Below the pieces are notes generated by a model. The model was not told where the DNA came from and searched no databases. It was given only the letters and a program-made list of their open reading frames with translations. The position numbers and the translations under genes are program-made. Positions 53,358-63,100 of a stretch of DNA of 64,000 nucleotides are shown piece after piece. Source of the DNA: Microbulbifer variabilis (GTDB lineage: Bacteria; Pseudomonadota; Gammaproteobacteria; Pseudomonadales; Cellvibrionaceae); NCBI RefSeq assembly GCF_023716485.1, contig NZ_CP092418.1, positions 3,442,501-3,506,500 of the forward strand. The letters are read 5' to 3'. How positions within the stretch are numbered: position 1 is the first letter of the stretch; each line of letters begins with the position of its first letter.

Positions 53358-56297
53358 ATGCACACAGAGACAGGGCGCTCTCAAACCGTGCCTGCGGCAA
53401 AATCAGGCACAACCAGCGACCAGGCTACTGACGGCACCACTCTGGCCGCCACCGCACCGGGCCAGATCCGCGTCATCAAGCGCAATGGTACCGTTGTCCC
53501 CTACGACGATGGCAAAATTTCCGTTGCCGTTACCAAGGCCTTTCTCGCTGTTGAAGGCGGCACCGCCGCTGCGTCCAGCCGTGTACACGAGCAAGTCGAG
53601 GAGCTGGTTGGCCAGATCAGCGCCACCTTTAAGCGTCGCATGCCCTCTGGCGGCACTATCCATATCGAGGAAATTCAGGACCAGGTGGAACTGGCCCTGA
53701 TGCGCGCCGGTGAACACAAGGTTGCCCGCGACTACGTACTCTACCGCGAAGAGCACGCACGCCTGCGTGCGGAAAAAGAAAAAAGTGCCAGTCAAACCGA
53801 ACAGGCTGTCGATGCGCACCCCAGCATCCGCGTTAAACTCGACGACGACAGCCTCGTTCCCCTGGATATGGAGCGCCTGCGCACTGTTGTCAGCGAAGCC
53901 TGTGAAGGTCTGAAAGACGTCAACGCCGAGGCCATCCTCAGCGAGGCCCTGAAGAACCTTTACGACGGCGTCTCCGAAAACGATATCAATACCGCCCTGG
54001 TAATTACTGCGCGTACTCTGGTTGAAAAAGAGCCAAATTACACTTACGCCACAGCCAGCCTACTGCTGGACAAGCTGCGCTCCGAAGCCCTGCGCTTCCT
54101 CGATATCGCCGAGCGCGCCACCCAGCACGAGATGGAAAAACTCTACGCTTCCACTCTGCCCGCTTACGTGAAAAAGGGTATCGAGCTGGACCTGCTGGAC
54201 CCCGCCCTGGCCACCTTCGACCTGGAAAAACTCGGCGAAGCTTTAAAAGGCGAACGCGATCACCAGTTTACCTACCTGGGCCTGCAGACCCTGTACGACC
54301 GCTACTTCCTGCACAGTGATGATATTCGTTTCGAGCTGCCGCAGATTTTCTTTATGCGCGTCGCCATGGGCCTCAGCATTAACGAAGAAAACAAGAACGA
54401 GCGCGCGGTAGAGTTCTACAACCTGTTGAGCTCTTTCGACTACATGAGCTCCACCCCGACCCTGTTCAACGCCGGCACCCTGCGTCCGCAGCTATCCTCC
54501 TGCTACCTGACTACAGTACCGGACGACCTGCACGGTATTTACGGCGCAATCCGTGACAACGCCATGCTGTCCAAGTGGGCCGGCGGCCTCGGCAACGACT
54601 GGACGCCGGTGCGCTCCCTGGGTTCCTATATCAAAGGTACCAACGGCAAGTCCCAGGGTGTTGTGCCCTTCCTGAAAGTGGCCAATGACACCGCAGTAGC
54701 CGTCAACCAGGGCGGTAAGCGCAAGGGCGCTGTGTGTGCCTACCTGGAAACCTGGCACCTGGATATCGAGGAATTCCTCGAACTGCGCAAGAATACCGGT
54801 GACGACCGCCGCCGCACCCACGATATGAACACCGCAAACTGGGTCCCCGACCTGTTTATGAAGCGCGTGTTCGAAGACAAAGAGTGGACCCTCTTCTCCC
54901 CGGCCGATTGCCCGGACCTGCACGACCTGTTCGGCACCGCCTTTGAAGAGCGCTACAACCACTACGAGCAACTGGCTGCCGAAGGCAAGCTGCGTCTGTT
55001 CAAGAAAATCCGCGCGCTCGACCTGTGGCGCAAGATGCTGGGCATGCTGTTCGAAACCGGCCACCCCTGGATCACCTTTAAAGACAGCTGCAACCTGCGC
55101 AGCCCGCAACAGCACGCCGGTGTGGTACACAGCTCCAACCTGTGCACCGAGATCACGCTCAACACCAAGGCCGACGACGAAATCGCCGTATGTAACCTGG
55201 GCTCCGTCAACCTGGCTCAACATATTGGTGACAACGGTGAACTCGACCGCACCAAGCTGGCCAATACCGTAAAAACCGCGGTACGTATGCTCGATAACGT
55301 GATCGACATTAACTACTACGCGGTTGAAAGTGCACGTCAGTCCAACATGCGTCACCGCCCTGTGGGCATGGGCCTGATGGGCTTCCAGGACGCGCTGTAC
55401 AAAGCCGGCATCGCCTACGCCAGCGATGAAGCCGTAGCCTTCGCCGACAACACCATGGAAGCGATTAGCTTCGAAGCCATCTCCGCTTCCAGCGACCTGG
55501 CTGCTGAGCGCGGCAAGTACCAGACCTACGAAGGCTCCCTGTGGAGCAAGGGTGTTCTGCCACTGGATTCCATCCAGATCCTGGCTGAGCAGCGCGGCCA
55601 GCAATTTATCGATCAGGACACCAGCTCCACTCTGGACTGGGACGGCCTGCGCGAAAAAGTAAAAGCCCAAGGTATGCGTAACTCCAACGTGATGGCGATC
55701 GCCCCTACCGCGACCATTGCCAATATCACCGGGGTTTCCCAGTCGATCGAACCGACTTATCAAAACCTGTATGTGAAATCGAACCTGTCCGGCGAATTCA
55801 CCGTAGTAAACCCCTACCTGGTACACGATCTGAAAGATCGCGGCCTGTGGGATCAGGTCATGGTTAACGACCTGAAATACTACGAGGGTTCCGTGCAGAA
55901 AATCGATCGCGTACCAGAAGACCTGAAAGCGAAATACCGCACCGCGTTTGAAGTGGAACCGCGTTGGATTGTGGACGCCGCCAGCCGTCGCCAGAAGTGG
56001 ATCGACCAGGCTCAGTCCCTGAATCTGTATATTGCCGGCGCTGATGGCAAGAAGCTGGACCTGACCTATCGCATGGCTTGGTTCCGCGGCTTGAAAACCA
56101 CTTACTACCTGCGTGCCCTGGCTGCCACTACCACAGAGAAATCCACTGTAAACAGCGGCACCCTGAACGCGGTAAGCGCACACGGCAGCAGCAATGGTGC
56201 CGCCGCAGCAGCGCCTGTAGAACAGGCTGCACCCGCACCAGCGGCAGTGCCGCAGGCTTGCTCTCTGGACGATCCAGACTGCGAAGCCTGTCAGTAA
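53358..56297 (+). CDS. nrdA: Ribonucleotide reductase class Ia, large subunit
   Basis: Reduces ribonucleoside diphosphates to deoxy forms with NrdB. The 979-residue product has an extra-long N-terminus: a Gln/Thr-rich leader, an ATP-cone (RVIKRNGTVVPYDDGKISVA, about 35-55), then a second cone-like region (SIRVKLDDDSLVPLDMERLR). The catalytic barrel shows TPTLFNAGT, SSCYLT, NLCTEI, and TPTATIANITG-like APTATIANITG. It ends CSLDDPDCEACQ, the redox CxxC pair. ATG 53358 with CGGAG 9 bases upstream; the frame above is not supported. Confidence 0.95.
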   Translation: MHTETGRSQTVPAAKSGTTSDQATDGTTLAATAPGQIRVIKRNGTVVPYDDGKISVAVTKAFLAVEGGTAAASSRVHEQVEELVGQISATFKRRMPSGGTIHIEEIQDQVELALMRAGEHKVARDYVLYREEHARLRAEKEKSASQTEQAVDAHPSIRVKLDDDSLVPLDMERLRTVVSEACEGLKDVNAEAILSEALKNLYDGVSENDINTALVITARTLVEKEPNYTYATASLLLDKLRSEALRFLDIAERATQHEMEKLYASTLPAYVKKGIELDLLDPALATFDLEKLGEALKGERDHQFTYLGLQTLYDRYFLHSDDIRFELPQIFFMRVAMGLSINEENKNERAVEFYNLLSSFDYMSSTPTLFNAGTLRPQLSSCYLTTVPDDLHGIYGAIRDNAMLSKWAGGLGNDWTPVRSLGSYIKGTNGKSQGVVPFLKVANDTAVAVNQGGKRKGAVCAYLETWHLDIEEFLELRKNTGDDRRRTHDMNTANWVPDLFMKRVFEDKEWTLFSPADCPDLHDLFGTAFEERYNHYEQLAAEGKLRLFKKIRALDLWRKMLGMLFETGHPWITFKDSCNLRSPQQHAGVVHSSNLCTEITLNTKADDEIAVCNLGSVNLAQHIGDNGELDRTKLANTVKTAVRMLDNVIDINYYAVESARQSNMRHRPVGMGLMGFQDALYKAGIAYASDEAVAFADNTMEAISFEAISASSDLAAERGKYQTYEGSLWSKGVLPLDSIQILAEQRGQQFIDQDTSSTLDWDGLREKVKAQGMRNSNVMAIAPTATIANITGVSQSIEPTYQNLYVKSNLSGEFTVVNPYLVHDLKDRGLWDQVMVNDLKYYEGSVQKIDRVPEDLKAKYRTAFEVEPRWIVDAASRRQKWIDQAQSLNLYIAGADGKKLDLTYRMAWFRGLKTTYYLRALAATTTEKSTVNSGTLNAVSAHGSSNGAAAAAPVEQAAPAPAAVPQACSLDDPDCEACQ

Positions 56298-56747
56298 AAA
56301 TTTGGCCCCTACTGGGGCCTGTACTCACTCTCGGGGGAGAGCGTCGTAACCGCAAGTGCGGGCATGACCATGCGCAACGACCCCGGCCCACCCGGCTGCA
56401 AAAACCGGGAAGAATTTTCGGGCCGGGGATCGTCTGCGTTTTTTCCCAACTGCGTTTTCAGTAACCCGCACAAAGGTGCGGCGTATGAAAACCACGAAAA
56501 AACTTTGCCACAAACCTCACAGCCGTGCGGCAAAAACCCAAAAATAATTTTTGGCTAAAAGCAAAGTGATAATTGATCTGGCACAAAAATTTTGTGCCCC
56601 GCTGGGGTAAAAATACCTGCAGCGATTGACCACTGCCGGAAAATTCCGGAATAGCACCCCTGGCCTCGCTCTGCGAATGTAGCGCCAGGAAGAACACAGA
56701 AATTAATATCGAATTTTCGATAACGAGACCGATTAAAAGGGCCGACT
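56298..56747 (+). ncRNA. Hairpin cluster between nrdA and nrdB
   Basis: 450 bases, no gene. At least seven perfect or near-perfect stems in order: GGCCCC/GGGGCC, CTCTC/GAGAG, CCGCA/TGCGG, CCCCGGCCC/GGGCCGGGG (around 56383-56430), CCGCA/TGCGG again (about 56468), GGCACAAAA/TTTTGTGCC (56580-56599) and CCGGAA/TTCCGG. This is far longer than the usual nrdA-nrdB gap and may control the NrdA:NrdB ratio by termination or processing. Confidence 0.5.
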
Positions 56748-57995
56748 ATGCTGAGCTGGGACGATTTCGAGACAAAGCCCCAACAACCCGAAAAAGCCGT
56801 TAAGGCGCAGACCGCAGCGGAGCCCCAGGCGAAATCCGTACAAGAGCCCAGCGCTTCTTACTCTGCGGAAACTCCAGCGAGCTCCACCACAAAAAATGGC
56901 TCCGCCGCTGTTGAGGCTGCACGTGCAGCCGTTGCCAGCCTGGACCCGGCGCCCGGCCTGGAAGAACTGGAAATGGGTGCGGCCCGTATCCAGGTGGATG
57001 AAAAGCGTATTATCAATTGCCGTGCCGACCTCAACCAGCTGGTCCCCTTTAAATACGACTGGGCCTGGCAAAAATACCTGGACGGCTGCGCCAACCACTG
57101 GATGCCCCAGGAAATCAACATGAACAAAGACGTGTCCATGTGGAAAGACCCCAACGGTCTGACCGAGGACGAGCGTCGTATCGTGGAATACTCCCTGGGT
57201 TATTTCTCCACTGCGGACTCCCTGGTTGCTAATAATCTGGTACTGGCTATCTACCGTCATATCACCAACCCAGAGTGCCGCCAGTACCTGCTGCGCCAGT
57301 CTTTCGAAGAAGCGATCCACACCCACGCCTACCAGTACTGTGTAGAATCCCTGGGCATGGACGAAGGCGAAGTCTTCAATATGTACCGCGAAGTGCCCGC
57401 CGTTGCCAAAAAGGCGGCTTGGAGCCTGTCCCACACCCAGGCCATCGGTGATCCCAACTTCAAAACCGGCACCGTTGAATCCGACCAGGAGCTGCTGCGC
57501 AACCTGATCGCCTTCTATGCCGTCACCGAAGGTATCTTCTTCTACTGTGGTTTCAGCCAGATTCTGTCTATGGGTCGCCGCAACAAAATGACCGGTGTTG
57601 CCGAGCAGTTCCAGTACATCCTGCGCGACGAGTCTATGCACCTGAACTTCGGCATCGACGTGATCAACCAGATCAAGCTGGAAAACCCACACCTGTGGAC
57701 GGCGGAATTCCAGCAGGAAGTGACCCAGATGATTCTCGAAGGTATGGAACTCGAAGTGGCCTACGCCCGCGACACCATGCCCCGCGGCGTACTCGGCATG
57801 AATGCAAATATGATGGAGGAATACCTCCAGTTTATCGCCAACCGCCGCCTCAGCCAGCTGGGCCTGAAAGAGCAGTTCCCAGGCGCACAGAACCCATTCC
57901 CGTGGATGTCTGAGATTATGGACCTGCGCAAAGAGAAAAACTTCTTTGAAACCCGCGTTATCGAATATCAGACCGGCGGCGCGCTGCAGTGGTAA
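56748..57995 (+). CDS. nrdB: Ribonucleotide reductase class Ia, small subunit
   Basis: Carries the di-iron tyrosyl radical. The 415-residue product has an unusual Ala/Pro-rich N-terminal extension (about 1-70) before the conserved core: [34 protein letters not shown] (Glu and His ligands), [14 protein letters not shown], and the radical Tyr in the helix near [12 protein letters not shown]. It ends [17 protein letters not shown], the NrdA-binding tail. A terminator follows at 58064. Confidence 0.95.
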   Translation: MLSWDDFETKPQQPEKAVKAQTAAEPQAKSVQEPSASYSAETPASSTTKNGSAAVEAARAAVASLDPAPGLEELEMGAARIQVDEKRIINCRADLNQLVPFKYDWAWQKYLDGCANHWMPQEINMNKDVSMWKDPNGLTEDERRIVEYSLGYFSTADSLVANNLVLAIYRHITNPECRQYLLRQSFEEAIHTHAYQYCVESLGMDEGEVFNMYREVPAVAKKAAWSLSHTQAIGDPNFKTGTVESDQELLRNLIAFYAVTEGIFFYCGFSQILSMGRRNKMTGVAEQFQYILRDESMHLNFGIDVINQIKLENPHLWTAEFQQEVTQMILEGMELEVAYARDTMPRGVLGMNANMMEEYLQFIANRRLSQLGLKEQFPGAQNPFPWMSEIMDLRKEKNFFETRVIEYQTGGALQW

Positions 57996-58063
57996 GAGAG
58001 GCTTCCGGCCAGTGAATTACTACAAAAGGAAAAAGTAGTCGCTCACAGGAAGAGAAGTATTGA

Positions 58064-58090
58064 AAACGGGCTTTCAGCCCGTTTTTTTTT
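58064..58090 (+). terminator. Terminator of nrdB
   Basis: AAACGGGCT-TTC-AGCCCGTTTTTTTTT, strong stem with a run of nine T. Confidence 0.93.
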
Positions 58091-58299
58091 ATCTAAATCC
58101 TGAATAGTTTAAAACAAAAGCATAAAAAGGCTTTTCTTACCTCTCCACCCCCTGACTTAACATTTATTGCAATACACCTTGCCCCCTCGGAGTCTATTTC
58201 AAGTGGAACCTGCCAAGTCCCCGCAACAAATAACTCATAAACTTTTTTGCAGAGCGAGGCCCCACTCCCGCTCTCATCAAGCAGCTTCTTCCAGCGCCT

Positions 58300-58476
58300 T
58301 GCTAACCGTCACCCAGCCAGCAAGGCCCCAAAGAACAATTCCCTAACGTGTTAAACCCGTTCCAGTGGATTTCTGAGATTATGGACCTGCCTGAGATTAT
58401 GGATCTGCGCAAAGAGAAAAACTTTTTTGAAACCCGCATTATCGAATATCAGACCGACGGTGCATTGTGGTGGTAA
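58300..58476 (+). pseudogene. Decayed copy of the nrdB 3' end
   Basis: From about 58300 the sequence follows the end of nrdB (57840-57995): CAGTTCCCAGGC becomes CAATTCCCTAAC, then [36 protein letters not shown] and DGALWW with a stop. It contains a short extra repeat (CTGAGATTATGGA twice) and no start. Function is lost; it is a remnant of a duplicated nrdB. Confidence 0.85.
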
Positions 58477-58639
58477 GCCGCTGCGAGTCACAGCATTAAC
58501 TGACTCCAATTACAGTATCCGGTGACTTTGAGAATGTTTCTTATTTACTGAGCTGGGCGTAACGAAATACATATAGAGAAGATTATAGATACCAATAATG
58601 AGGTTTCGCTCATGTGGAACCTCCCCCAACAGGCTGTAG

Positions 58640-58709
58640 AAATGGAGTTACTAAAAAATAGTCGTTCACAGGAAGTGATGTATTGAAGCGGGCATAATGC
58701 CCGCTTCAA
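58640..58709 (+). repeat. Duplicated nrdB downstream region with its hairpin
   Basis: GTTACTAAAAAATAGTCGTT, then CACAGGAAG and TATTGAA match 58013-58065 behind the real nrdB, followed by the hairpin TTGAAGCGGGC-ATAAT-GCCCGCTTCAA (58683-58709). The duplication therefore covered the terminator too. Confidence 0.75.
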
Positions 58710-58845
58710 TACAAAATAGGAGGTACATTGAAATATCTATGTAAACTCCTAGGGACGAGGTAACTTATAGCTTCCTGGCTGACACAGAGTTTTAAACACC
58801 CTCCAGACTTCATCATGCCACTTTCACTCTAAAGCCTGAACTTGT

Positions 58846-59256
58846 AACTCGGTGAGTATCATCCCCTCTTTAGCCAACTTGGCCTTAAGCGCTTTTAATC
58901 ACAATTTAAAGTTGACCAGGATATGCCATTAACAGATGCTTAGAACACCATTGGGAGATACAAATACACCACATTTACGTAGTTCATTAGATCCCCAAAC
59001 TTTTCCACGGGCAGGCTCTTGCAGGGTATAGGTCAATAGGACCATCTTCGATGGCAGTATCAACTCGATTTGTGGTTAGGTACCCGCCAATCTTTCTCAA
59101 AAAAAACACCCTCGCCGCCGCTTAAAACAGCTTCTTTGTACCGATAGAAGGTGTCTCGATACATCACACATCTTACAAGTTTTGGTGATTTTGCCGAGAT
59201 CTTCTGCCAGCTTGAGCATTCCATTCTTGTGTTTGATGATGCGATCCTTAGTATGG
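58846..59256 (-). pseudogene. Remnant of an IS481-like transposase
   Basis: Minus-strand translation gives fragments in shifting frames that match the helix-turn-helix start of an IS481-type transposase: RIIKHKNGMLKLAEDLGKIT, a middle with SRHLLSVQRSC-like sequence, ARGKVWGSNELRKCGVFVSP, then NGVLSI and LKALKAKLAKEGMILTELQVQA. Several stops and shifts mean it is dead. No catalytic core or ends are visible. Confidence 0.72.
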
Positions 59257-59627
59257 ATCAAGGGATTTATCCTTGGTTTTTCTTTTCGGTTTAGGCTCCC
59301 TCATCAAAACCCGTAACCTCCTATTTTTTTATAGTGGATGTGCTCGGTTTGATCTGAATCAATCCAGCCCAGTCATTATAAAAACATTGACCATCAAATA
59401 TTGCATACAGATTTTTCCGAACACCCACCTATACAAAACAATCGTGAGAAAAACTATTAAAAAAACTAGAAAAATCCAAAACGATCACACCAATCGCAAC
59501 AAAAACCATCAAGCAAGCCCCAAAGAAATTGGGGCAGCTTACTCCAACCATCACTTAAAGGTAAAAGATTAATTCATAAAATTACTTCACCATTTTTTCG
59601 ACTAACTTTACCAAATACTCCCACCTT
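59257..59627. other. A/T-rich gap before the RHS immunity gene
   Basis: A plus-strand frame from a TTG (59273-59572) exists but has no ribosome-binding site or recognisable domain. The stretch looks like mobile-region debris. Confidence 0.4.
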
Positions 59628-60101
59628 TCAATTATTATAATCTCCAAAAACAATCAAAATAGAATTCTCACCATAAAACCAGGAGAACATTGTAGCTTTC
59701 TTTTTACTTCTAAAATAATCCCTACCTATAGAATCCATATACTCTATAGCTTTTTTTAGCTTTTTAGAATTTTGAAACTCAACTTCATAGGCCCCAAACT
59801 CAGTAAAAAAACCATTTTCATAATTTAGAGATATCACCCTCCCCCTATACTCATTACTGCCATCAAATGCATTAACTCCAAATTCTTGACCAAGAAAATC
59901 CTCCACCTTACTTGGGGCTATATCGGCCATATCAACTTTATCAACCTTAAGCCCCTTAAAACCTAAATTATTTTCAAATTGAGAGATACCCAGGTTATAA
60001 ATATCAAGCATAGAAGCAGAATTATCACTCCTTATTGACTTAGAGCTTCCAACCACAGGAAGTAAAAGTAAAATCAAAATAAATATAGCTTGAAGCTTCA
60101 T
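59628..60101 (-). CDS. Exported small protein, candidate immunity protein of the RHS toxin
   Basis: A 157-residue protein with a signal peptide (MKLQAIFILILLLLPVVGSS, cut about residue 20). Mature part: IYNLGISQFENNLGFKGLKVDKV, FDGSNEYRGRVISLNY, and FSWFYGENSILIVFGDYNN. No family named. It follows the RHS gene by 25 bases, is as A/T-rich as that gene's toxin end, and has a GGAGGGG site 3 bases before ATG 60101. An exported immunity protein fits a toxin that acts in the periplasm. Confidence 0.78.
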   Translation of the reverse strand: MKLQAIFILILLLLPVVGSSKSIRSDNSASMLDIYNLGISQFENNLGFKGLKVDKVDMADIAPSKVEDFLGQEFGVNAFDGSNEYRGRVISLNYENGFFTEFGAYEVEFQNSKKLKKAIEYMDSIGRDYFRSKKKATMFSWFYGENSILIVFGDYNN

Positions 60102-60126
60102 TAACCCCTCCAAATAATGATCGACT

Positions 60127-63100
60127 TCACCTTAGCTTAAAATCTGAAAGTTTTGGCCTGTCAGCAGACTCATACGTAATTTTTGCCTTTACATCATCTA
60201 AACTCTTTGCTTCAGAAAATTCTAACAAAGTCTTATTGAACGTTGAAAACCCTTTTGGACCACATATCTCCAAGCAACCAGCTGTCCCAAACGTTTCCCT
60301 TTCATTATCTGGTCCATCATGAATTAGAAAGTTATCATAAACTATCCAAGCACCATTTTCGTCAGTATTGGCACTATGTATCTCATATTCTGGATACCAA
60401 TCAATCGTATGAGTTTGCTTATCCGCCAAGCCTGCAACTGACATTTTTCCATCCTTATTTCTCGGCCCAAATCTTATCACCTCAAAAGTTTTTGATTTAT
60501 CTCCCGTAGTAACAGTTAAATCATACAGTGGGGCTTGGTAAACTTTATTAGGGTCACCGTCAGGATAAGCCCAACTCGACGCATAGTTTCCATTTGGTGT
60601 TCCACTTACAGTTATTTTTACCTCCTTTGGCTTGGAAGGTTCACCACCACAACAATCAGAACCAGAACCAGCTTCTACAACCGACTCTCCCATCGGATCT
60701 ATAAAGTTAATCGGATTATTCCGCGCATAGCGATAAGGCGTCCAACGCTGTGGATCCGTAAAACGTCCCGAGTGATTTAGCACCGGATCCGGGCTGATAA
60801 AGGTACCAAAGTCAGACTGCAGGTAGCGACGCTCGAAGTAACCTAACCCCGTAGATTCATCCAGCTCTTTACCCGCATAGCGGTAAGGTGCTGCGGTACT
60901 ATCACCGAAGACATTTTCCAGCTCGCCGTAAGACTTATAGGTAAAGGCATTAATGATCTTGCCAGCCTTATCCAGAGTCAGGTCGGTAGAACCTACGTGC
61001 GTGTGCAGGTAATACTCAGTCGGCGTGAACACTTCTCCACTCTGGTCACTGCGGGCAATACGTTTCTGGCCAACACTGATGTACTTCAGTAATTTGCCAT
61101 CACGTACTTCACTATCTCCGTCGATATACAGAGTGACGCTGCGAGCTCCGCCTGTACGTTCGGTGATTTTAAAGCGGCGCTGGTGTTTAAAGTCATAACC
61201 GTACTGGTCAGCAGCTTGCTTATTACCGGCATAAGTCAGGCGCTGGTCGTGGTCCCAGTGGTAGGTCTGGTCGCCGGCTTGCGTACGATTACCGTTGTCA
61301 TCGTATTCAATCAGGCCTTCAGCCCAGCTCAACGCTTGGGGTCCGGGCAGGCTGCCACGGCTGCTGCGGTTGGAGGCGCCAGTGTTGCCATTGTCATGGC
61401 TGCCGCCGTAACGCAGATCTGTGATCTGGGTATTTCCAGCGGTGGCCATATCTGCCAGGTCGACACTCGCGCGACCCACTTGCAGCAGGTTGCCGATTTT
61501 GTCGTAGCTGTAATAAACCTGCTCGATATCGTCGGCAACGCCGGTCAGGCGATAGACATCGTCGTAGCTGTAGACAATATTTTTTGCCAGGGAGGCTGCC
61601 TGAGCACTGGTTGCGCCGAGTTCGGCAGCCATTGCGGCGAGAGCGTCACTGGGGCGTTGATCGTCGATACCGAGTACATTGGAGACGGCATCAAAACGGT
61701 AATCCCACTGTTGCAGTGGCAGGGCGTCCCCGCTGCGCTGGGTGCGCAAGCCAGCCAGTCGCTGGCGCTCGTCAAAGCCCCAATCAGTTTCAACACCATT
61801 GGCCAGCCCTTGGTGCTGCAAAACCCCATTGGCGGTATAGTCCAGGCGTTCCACCACTCCCGGGATGCGCTCGAGCAGGCCGCGGGTGTTGTATTCGAAG
61901 TTCACCCGGCTATTGTCGGGGTAGAACTGCTGTGTCATACGCCCAGCACTGTCATAGGCGAAGCGCGTGGTGTAGAGGGGGCTGTCAATTTGTGGGCCGG
62001 TAATCTTGCGCTGGCGCTGTACCACTCGGCCGCGTGCGTCATATCCCCATTGCTCGAAGCCAGCTTGGTCGGTCACTTTGGCCAGGCGCCCAAGCAGGAA
62101 GGCACCGCCCTCTTCGCCGCGCTGGTCGTACTGGTAGCTGACTACCGGTGAGGTGGAGCCCAGCTGCAAGCCCGGTTGCCAATTTGCGCCGCTGGGAGCT
62201 TCTCCTCGCGGCGATAATTGATACTCGGCAAAGAGACGGTTGGCGCCGTCGTAGCGATAGTGCCGCTCCTGCCCCAGGGCATCGCGGGTGGCCAGTAGGT
62301 TGCCGGCATCGTCAAAGTACTGCCAGCGCTGTCCGCGGTTGGGGTCGTCCAAGAAGCGCATACGCCCCAGGTCGTCGTAGTGCATGGTGCGCACATTATT
62401 TTGCGCATCCTGCAGGCGGGTAAAATTACCATTGAGGTCGTAGTCGTAATAGGTGGACCAGGTGGCACCACCGATGCCGCCCTGGGTATTGGCTCCAACA
62501 ATTTCATCCACTTGCCTCAGGCGGTACTCACCCTGCGCCGTTTGCAGGCCATCAAACACCAGTTTTTTGGCGGCGCCATGGTGAACACTGTTCGCACGAG
62601 TTTGCTCTTCATCTTCCAGCACCTGTGCCATGGGCAAATAGGTGATGCGATTGAAGACACTTTCCCCACTTTGCGCGGTATAGGGCTGATAAACCTCCTG
62701 GGTACGCCCTTGGGCGTCGTAAAGATATTGTCGGTGGTGCTGGCCTTTATCATTAGCGCGATAGGCGAGCCCCTGGGCAAAGTAAGGCAGTGCGGTCTGC
62801 ACTACTTGGCCGCGCGCATTAAAGTTACTGTGATCGCTGACCACAACCTGTCCCGGTTGCTCGGCTTCACTGCGCACCATCAGGGTGCGGCCCAGACCGT
62901 CGTAAAAACGGCGGCTGTCGATGGTACCGCTAGCACCACTCCGCTCGCGCTGGCGAGTCTCTACCCAGCTGATACGGTGACCATCCACCATCTGCGCCAG
63001 TTGGTAATCGTACTCAACCGTGGGGAGTTGCAGGCTGTCCCCTGGCTTGGCCATGGCAGTGAGGCGCCCGTGGCTGTCGTAACCATATTGGGTCTGCTGT

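Noticed and set aside
54492..56183. 563-codon open frame on the minus strand
   Set aside because: Lies exactly antisense to nrdA, with no family pattern; a shadow of a GC-rich coding gene.
59273..59572. 99-codon plus-strand frame
   Set aside because: TTG start, no ribosome-binding site and low-complexity sequence in mobile debris.
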